Shown here: piece after piece, positions 22,407 through 26,863 of the stretch | Layout of the letters: each line of letters starts with the position of its first letter | Numbering within the stretch: position 1 is the first letter of the stretch | From: an uncultured Prevotella sp. | GTDB taxonomy: Bacteria; Bacteroidota; Bacteroidia; Bacteroidales; Bacteroidaceae | Length of the DNA: 26,863 bases | Direction: 5' to 3' | NCBI GenBank assembly: GCA_900548195.1 | Contig: URJQ01000022.1 | Span: 1-26,863 of the forward strand | Position numbers and translations under genes: made by a program | Notes under the pieces: generated by a model | Database searches by the model: none | What the model saw: the letters and a program-made list of their open reading frames with translations, nothing else | What the model was told of the DNA's origin: nothing

Positions 22407-24194
22407 ATGCGAAGCATATACATTATAATATTATTGACATGCCTTTCCACTTCCGCTTTCGGATGGAAGAAAGACAAGAAGAATCAGACGCCAGTTTCCC
22501 AGCAGGAGCAGCGCCTGTCGGATGATGATATGCTCCGATACCGTTACTTCTACCTTGAAGCCTTGAGGTATAATGGGGCAGAAAAGTTTACGGAGGCGTA
22601 CGAACTCTTCCGTCATTGCTTGCAGATAAATCCTTATGCCTCAGAGACTCACTTCGCATTAGCCCCTTTTGAGGCTGCTTTCGGACGCGATTCCTTGGCG
22701 CAGGCACACTATGAGACCGCGCTTCGCCTCGACCCCGATAATGATGAGTTTGCAGAAAGGCTTGCCCAATACTACCTCTCTCGTGAGGAAAAGGTAAGTG
22801 GTGAGGGAAAACAGGACTATATGCTTATGGCTGCCAATGTCTATGAAGACCTTGCCAAAAGGTATCCAGACCGCAGTGACTACGTAGAAATCCTGTCAAA
22901 GATATACCTTCAGCAGAAGGATTACAAGAAAATGCTCAGTGCTCTCAATCGTCTTGAGGTGCTCGAAGGACAGAGCGAGGACCTTACTCTCACCAAGATG
23001 CAGATCTATTCCTATATGGGAGAACAGGAAGGTGCCCACGAAGAACTGGTCAGACTGGTGAAAAATCATCCCAATGACCTCAGCTACAGGGTGATGCTCG
23101 GCAACTGGCTCCTTGGTAATGGTAGGAAAGAAGAGGCTCGGAAGGAGTATCTTGCTGTGCTGAAGGAAGAGCCCGACAATGCGCCAGCGCAGATGTCTCT
23201 CATGGATTACTATCGCTCCATGGGCAATACAGTTGAGGCTGACAAGCTCCTTTACGCCATATTGCAGAATCCGAGAACGGAATCCGACACCCGTATCACC
23301 CTGATGCGCGAAGTGGTGCAGGACAATGAGAAAGCCGGAGGCGACTCCACTCGCGTGCTCAATATCTTCAATCGCGTCCTTTCCTTTCCGCAGCAGACTT
23401 CAGAAATGGCTGAAATGAAGGTGGCTTACCTTCAGTTGAAGCGAATGCCGAAGGACAGTATCAAGGCTGCGCTCAATAAAGTGCTGGATATAAGTCCGGA
23501 GAATATTCAGGCGCGACTACAGCTTATCGACATTCTCTGGCGTGATACCATCGACCAGAATGTGGTGAAAGAATGCGAACAGGCGATAGCTTACAATCCC
23601 GATGAAATGGCACTTTATTACTATCTCGGACTTGCCAGATACCTTAATCAGGATGACAAGGGCGCTCTGGAAGCTTTCCGCAATGGAGCGATGCGCATAG
23701 ATGATGATACTCCGCCCGACATGGCGTCGAAAGTATATATGTTTATGGGCGACATCCTTCATTCCATGGATCGTAAGAAGGAGGCTTTCATGGCGTATGA
23801 CAGTTGCTTGGTCTATAATCCCGACCAGATAGAGTGCCTTAATAATTATGCTTACTTCCTCTGTACCGAGAACCGCGACCTGAAGCGAGCAGAGCAAATG
23901 AGCTACAAGACCATTAAGGCAGAGCCTGACAATGCCACTTTCCTCGACACTTACGCATGGATTCTCTATAAGGAAGAACGCTACGAAGAGGCGCGAATAT
24001 ACATCGATCAGGTGATGAAAGCCGACCCGGACGATGTCTCTGGAGTGCTCAATGACCATGCCGGCGACATATATATCAAACTCGGACTCACCGCTGAGGC
24101 TGTTGGATTCTGGAAAAAAGCATTGGAAGACGACACCGTAAATGCCGATGAAATCAAGAAAAAGATAACTATTGCCAACAAAAAGAAAAAATAA
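22407..24194 (+). CDS. exported tetratricopeptide-repeat protein
   Basis: This 595-residue protein begins with a signal peptide (hydrophobic residues about 4-18, then A-F-G-W-K-K) and then consists almost wholly of tetratricopeptide-like helical hairpins. Clear units carry A-x-x-x-Y-x-x-A-L-x-L-D-P-D near residue 105, L-G-L-A-R-Y-L near 412, and N-N-Y-A-Y-F-L and L-D-T-Y-A-W-I-L-Y-K-E in the last third. The C-terminus is lysine-rich. Such proteins act as scaffolds in the periplasm or at the outer membrane. It is followed after 9 bp by a lipoprotein gene and then the EnvC-like gene, so the three probably form an operon and may act together. Specific function unknown. Confidence 0.85.
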   Translation: MRSIYIIILLTCLSTSAFGWKKDKKNQTPVSQQEQRLSDDDMLRYRYFYLEALRYNGAEKFTEAYELFRHCLQINPYASETHFALAPFEAAFGRDSLAQAHYETALRLDPDNDEFAERLAQYYLSREEKVSGEGKQDYMLMAANVYEDLAKRYPDRSDYVEILSKIYLQQKDYKKMLSALNRLEVLEGQSEDLTLTKMQIYSYMGEQEGAHEELVRLVKNHPNDLSYRVMLGNWLLGNGRKEEARKEYLAVLKEEPDNAPAQMSLMDYYRSMGNTVEADKLLYAILQNPRTESDTRITLMREVVQDNEKAGGDSTRVLNIFNRVLSFPQQTSEMAEMKVAYLQLKRMPKDSIKAALNKVLDISPENIQARLQLIDILWRDTIDQNVVKECEQAIAYNPDEMALYYYLGLARYLNQDDKGALEAFRNGAMRIDDDTPPDMASKVYMFMGDILHSMDRKKEAFMAYDSCLVYNPDQIECLNNYAYFLCTENRDLKRAEQMSYKTIKAEPDNATFLDTYAWILYKEERYEEARIYIDQVMKADPDDVSGVLNDHAGDIYIKLGLTAEAVGFWKKALEDDTVNADEIKKKITIANKKKK

Positions 24195-24203
24195 ATACAA
24201 TAA

Positions 24204-25076
24204 ATGATAATGCAGAAATACATCATAATCTTCGCCTCTATCCTCTTCATGGCTTCATGTGCTACGCAGAAGAAGGCAACAGAAAGAAACAATGTCTCCT
24301 CTTCTGTCTCTACAGAGCATGTGGCTATACAGAAACTGAACTATGTACGCAAGGTGACTGACAATGCTACGTATAGTCAGAACATCGTGTCAAAGATAGG
24401 ATTGACCATCGGTGCGATGGGAAAGAAGACCTCTGTCGATGGAAAACTCCAGATGAGGAAGAATCAGGTGGTGCGTATCACACTCTCCCCTTTAGGCATT
24501 ATGGAGGTAGGTCGTCTGGAGTTTACTCCTGATTACGTCCTTGTGGTCGATCGTATCAATAAGGAATATGTCAAGGCATCATATAATGACCTCGACTTTC
24601 TGCGTGACAACGGACTCGATTTCTATTCCCTTCAGGCACTCTTCTGGAATCAGTTGTTCCTTCCTAACACTGATCGTCTGACGGATTCTGTGCTTCGCAA
24701 CTTTGACGTTGACCTGAATGCCACGGCTAATCGCAAGGTGATGATGAAGTCAAAGGACCTCCAGTTCACATGGATTACCACGCCGGAGAGCGGTCGCATC
24801 GACGCTGCACAGGTGGAATTTGGTAAGGGTACAGCCCATTCCTCTACCGCTTCCTGGGAGTATAGTGGCTTCACGCCTTTAGGAAAGAAGCAGTTTCCGA
24901 TGAATCAGGTGCTCTCATTTTCCAGCAGAGCCTTGAAGAATGGCGCCAAACTCTCCATGACCATCAAGATGAAGAAGATAACTTCTGACAATGATTGGGA
25001 GACAAAGACCACGCTGTCAGGTAAATATAAGGAAGTGAATGCTGAGGATATTCTCGGCAAACTCATGTCTATGTAA
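24204..25076 (+). CDS. DUF4292-type lipoprotein, possibly LolB-like fold
   Basis: This 290-residue protein starts with a lipoprotein signal peptide, lipobox F-M-A-S-C with the acylated cysteine at residue 19 or 20. The rest shows alternating beta-strand patterns (I-x-L-T-I-G, V-R-I-T-L-S-P-L-G, Y-V-L-V-V-D-R) and resembles the Bacteroidota family DUF4292. I recall that family as related to the LolA/LolB lipoprotein-carrier fold; this is memory, not a search. ATG at 24204 and ATG at 24210 are both possible starts; the second gives a cleaner signal peptide. The gene is 9 bp after the TPR gene and 20 bp before the EnvC-like gene. Role unknown; sorting or anchoring at the outer membrane is plausible. 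Confidence 0.75.
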   Translation: MIMQKYIIIFASILFMASCATQKKATERNNVSSSVSTEHVAIQKLNYVRKVTDNATYSQNIVSKIGLTIGAMGKKTSVDGKLQMRKNQVVRITLSPLGIMEVGRLEFTPDYVLVVDRINKEYVKASYNDLDFLRDNGLDFYSLQALFWNQLFLPNTDRLTDSVLRNFDVDLNATANRKVMMKSKDLQFTWITTPESGRIDAAQVEFGKGTAHSSTASWEYSGFTPLGKKQFPMNQVLSFSSRALKNGAKLSMTIKMKKITSDNDWETKTTLSGKYKEVNAEDILGKLMSM

Positions 25077-25096
25077 TAAAAATCAAATCAAGAACA

Positions 25097-26722
25097 ATGC
25101 ACCGTTTGCTCATCATATTACTGTGTTTAGTCACGCTTGTTTCTCCGTCCATCGCTCAAAGCAAGGCAAAGACGGCGACACGTAAGACTACGACCTCAAA
25201 GACCGTAAAGAAGAAACGTACCACTGCCACCCGCAAGACTGCCACCACTGCGAAAAAGAACGTGAGGAAAGGCAAATCTGCAAGAGCGAAAGTGAGCAAT
25301 TCGGAGATTAAAGGTCTGCGCAATGAGCAGGCGAAAATCAAGCAGAATATCCGTCGTCAGGAGCAAGCTCTCCGTGCTAATAAGGCACAGGTGCAGGAGA
25401 AACTGAGAAAACTCATGGTGATAAATGGCGAGATGGACCGTCGTAGGCAGAGCATTGACTCCATCAATCATGATATTCATCGCTTGGATGGGGATATTGG
25501 TATCCTTAATACTCAACTCAAGGAACTCCAAACTCAGTTGCAAGCCAGAAAGAAGGAGTATGCCAAGTCCATACGCTATATGGCGAAGCGCCGTGGCATT
25601 CAGAGCGAATTGATGTTCATATTCTCCGGTAAGGACTTCCGCCAGATATACCGCCGACTGCGCTTCATGCGCCAGTATGCGGCTTATCAGCGCACTCAGG
25701 GCAAGGCTGTTCAGGAGCAGCAGGCTCGCGTAAATGAGAAGAATGAGCAACTGAAGCAGACCAGAGGCGTCAAATCCACCCTTCTGCAGAAAGGACAAAA
25801 GGAGCACGCCGCACTCGAAGGACAGAAGGAGGAACAGCAGAAAGTGGTCAGTTCTCTGCAGAAACAGCAGAAGACCATCCAGACTGTCATTGCTGACCAG
25901 CGCAAGAAGGATGCTGCCATCAATGCTGAAATCGACCGACTCGTGGCTATAGAGGTGGAGAGAGCACGCCAGGCTGCCATCGCTGAGGCAAAGCGTAAGG
26001 CGGAACAAGTGGCTGAAGCCAAGCGAAGAGCCGAACTGTTAGCCAAAAAGAGAGCCATCGCAGAGGCTGCAGCGCGAGAGAATGCTCGACGTGTGGCAGA
26101 AGCAAGAGCGGCTGAGCAGAGAGCGAAGGCAGAGGCAAGAGCCGCTGCTGACAGGAATGCGGCTGAGAAAGCCAAGGCTGAGCAGATGGCTCGTGAGGCT
26201 GAGTCGGCACGTATCGCTATGGAGCGCAAGGCAAAACTGGAAGAGGAACGCGCCGCTCGTGAGGTGGCATCTGCCAAGAAAGCCTCTGAGGAAGCGCAGA
26301 CATTGAGCAGTGCCGACCGTCTGATAAGTGGCGGATTTGAGGCAAACAAGGGCAGACTGCCTTCGCCTTTGGCTGGTGGACGCATAGTAAGTCATTTCGG
26401 AACGCACACGGTGGAAGGACTCTCCGGAGTGCAACTCGACAATAAAGGCATAAATATTCTCGGACAGGCTGGCAGTACGGTGCGCAGCATCTACGATGGA
26501 GTGGTCAGTGCAGTCTTCAATGCCGGAGGCACCATTGGCGTCCTTGTGCGCCACGGAGCATATATCTCCGTCTATTGCAACCTCCGAAGCGTCAGCGTAT
26601 CACGCGGTCAGAAGGTCTCTGCCCGTCAGTCTCTCGGCGTAGTGGGCAGGGATAATATCCTCCAGTTCCAGTTGCGCAAGGAGCGTGATAAGCTCAATCC
26701 TGAGAGATGGATAGCGAGATAG
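25097..26722 (+). CDS. EnvC-like coiled-coil protein with degenerate LytM (M23) domain
   Basis: This 541-residue exported protein has a signal peptide (about residues 1-20), a very basic Thr/Lys/Arg-rich stretch (about 22-66), long coiled coils (about 66-130 and 190-400, the latter Ala/Glu/Lys/Arg-rich), and a C-terminal LytM-like domain from about residue 421. That domain lacks the M23 zinc ligands: the first His and Asp are Asn449 and Asn453 (N-K-G-I-N), and the H-x-H motif reads I-L-Q (521-523). Only His486 resembles an active-site histidine. EnvC and related proteins with such domains do not cut peptidoglycan but activate amidases during daughter-cell separation, and the architecture fits. 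Location after the division cluster agrees. The amidase partner is not in this window. Confidence 0.88.
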   Translation: MHRLLIILLCLVTLVSPSIAQSKAKTATRKTTTSKTVKKKRTTATRKTATTAKKNVRKGKSARAKVSNSEIKGLRNEQAKIKQNIRRQEQALRANKAQVQEKLRKLMVINGEMDRRRQSIDSINHDIHRLDGDIGILNTQLKELQTQLQARKKEYAKSIRYMAKRRGIQSELMFIFSGKDFRQIYRRLRFMRQYAAYQRTQGKAVQEQQARVNEKNEQLKQTRGVKSTLLQKGQKEHAALEGQKEEQQKVVSSLQKQQKTIQTVIADQRKKDAAINAEIDRLVAIEVERARQAAIAEAKRKAEQVAEAKRRAELLAKKRAIAEAAARENARRVAEARAAEQRAKAEARAAADRNAAEKAKAEQMAREAESARIAMERKAKLEEERAAREVASAKKASEEAQTLSSADRLISGGFEANKGRLPSPLAGGRIVSHFGTHTVEGLSGVQLDNKGINILGQAGSTVRSIYDGVVSAVFNAGGTIGVLVRHGAYISVYCNLRSVSVSRGQKVSARQSLGVVGRDNILQFQLRKERDKLNPERWIAR

Positions 26723-26811
26723 GGCGTTATGTTGTTTAGTGGTTTAGTGGTTTTGTTGTTTGGTTGTTTGTATAGTTCGCTTGCAATTCGACAATCAACA
26801 AAAGCCACCGC
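26723..26811 (+). other. G/T-rich stretch after the EnvC-like gene
   Basis: The first 50 bases after the stop are nearly all G and T (repeats of GTTGTTT and GTGGTTTAGTGG), the mirror of the A/C-rich leaders seen before rsmH and murC. No hairpin terminator is evident. A minus-strand frame crossing it into the EnvC gene has no sign of being real. Confidence 0.4.
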
Positions 26812-26843
26812 AACTGCGTCAGCGCGATTTTTCACTTTTCACT
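26812..26843 (+). repeat. dispersed 32-bp repeat, copy 2
   Basis: Identical to 21691-21722. After it, CTTCACTTTTCAC-type heptamers continue to the window edge, so the element is probably longer. Two identical copies about 5.1 kb apart, both after stop codons, suggest a genome-wide intergenic repeat family. Confidence 0.8.
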
Positions 26844-26863
26844 CTTCACTTTTCACTTTTCAC

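Noticed and set aside
25711..26385. A 224-codon Ala/Ser-rich ORF opposite the EnvC-like gene.
   Set aside because: It mirrors the Ala/Glu/Lys coiled-coil repeats of the real gene; low complexity and antisense.
25097..26722. An active M23 endopeptidase.
   Set aside because: The aligned zinc ligand positions hold Asn, Asn and Gln, so catalysis is unlikely; EnvC-like activation is the better reading.
26626..26835. A 69-codon minus-strand ORF at the right edge.
   Set aside because: It begins inside the dispersed repeat and runs antisense into the EnvC-like gene; likely an open frame created by repeat sequence.
26823..26863. Reverse-strand AAAGTG copies at the right edge as further MraZ boxes.
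   Set aside because: They recur mainly every 7 bp, not 10, lack the following G-run, and are not near a promoter.

Overview
The window is chromosomal DNA from a member of the Bacteroidota, most likely the Prevotellaceae (Prevotella or a close relative). Four things point there: the order of the division and cell wall (dcw) genes; MraY, FtsL-like and FtsQ proteins of the Bacteroidales type; start codons preceded by A-rich leaders rather than Shine-Dalgarno sites; and promoter elements of the Bacteroidota form (TAnnTTTG). The genus is inferred from protein resemblance by eye; no database search was run.

Layout. (1) Positions 99-1970, minus strand: an O-acyltransferase and a GNAT N-acyltransferase resembling the GlsA/GlsB pair that makes glycine (or ornithine-type) aminolipids in Bacteroides. 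Their promoter lies near 1996-2027. (2) Positions 1971-2872: a 0.9-kb AT-rich divergent intergenic region with a four-copy 22-bp tandem repeat, a duplicated 14-bp motif, and just before mraZ a three-copy 10-bp direct repeat that looks like the MraZ operator. (3) Positions 2873-19669, plus strand: an unbroken dcw cluster, mraZ-rsmH-ftsL-like-ftsI-murE-mraY-murD-ftsW-murG-murC-ftsQ-ftsA-ftsZ. It covers the cytoplasmic muropeptide ligases except MurF, lipid I and II synthesis, septal polymerisation and cross-linking, and the FtsA/FtsZ ring. murB, murF and ddl are absent here. (4) Positions 19806-22250: a YqeY-type protein, then two nucleotide-pool enzymes, dGTPase (dgt) and dUTPase (dut). (5) Positions 22407-26722: an envelope group of three exported proteins: a TPR protein, a DUF4292-type lipoprotein and a coiled-coil EnvC-like protein with a LytM domain that has lost its zinc ligands.

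How the genes work together. Regions 3 and 5 read as one theme: building, dividing and then separating the envelope. rsmH/ftsL and ftsL/ftsI overlap by 4 bp (ATGA and GTGA), suggesting translational coupling. Later genes are separated by 15-140 bp leaders that often carry small hairpins; one hairpin type recurs before mraY and before murC.

I see no mobile element, CRISPR array, tRNA or rRNA, and no clearly new multi-gene system. The most distinctive items are the MraZ operator overlapping the promoter, the intergenic tandem repeats with 21-22 bp periods, the nested inverted repeats before the TPR gene, the very basic periplasmic tail of FtsQ, a changed histidine motif in MraY, and the degenerate LytM domain.
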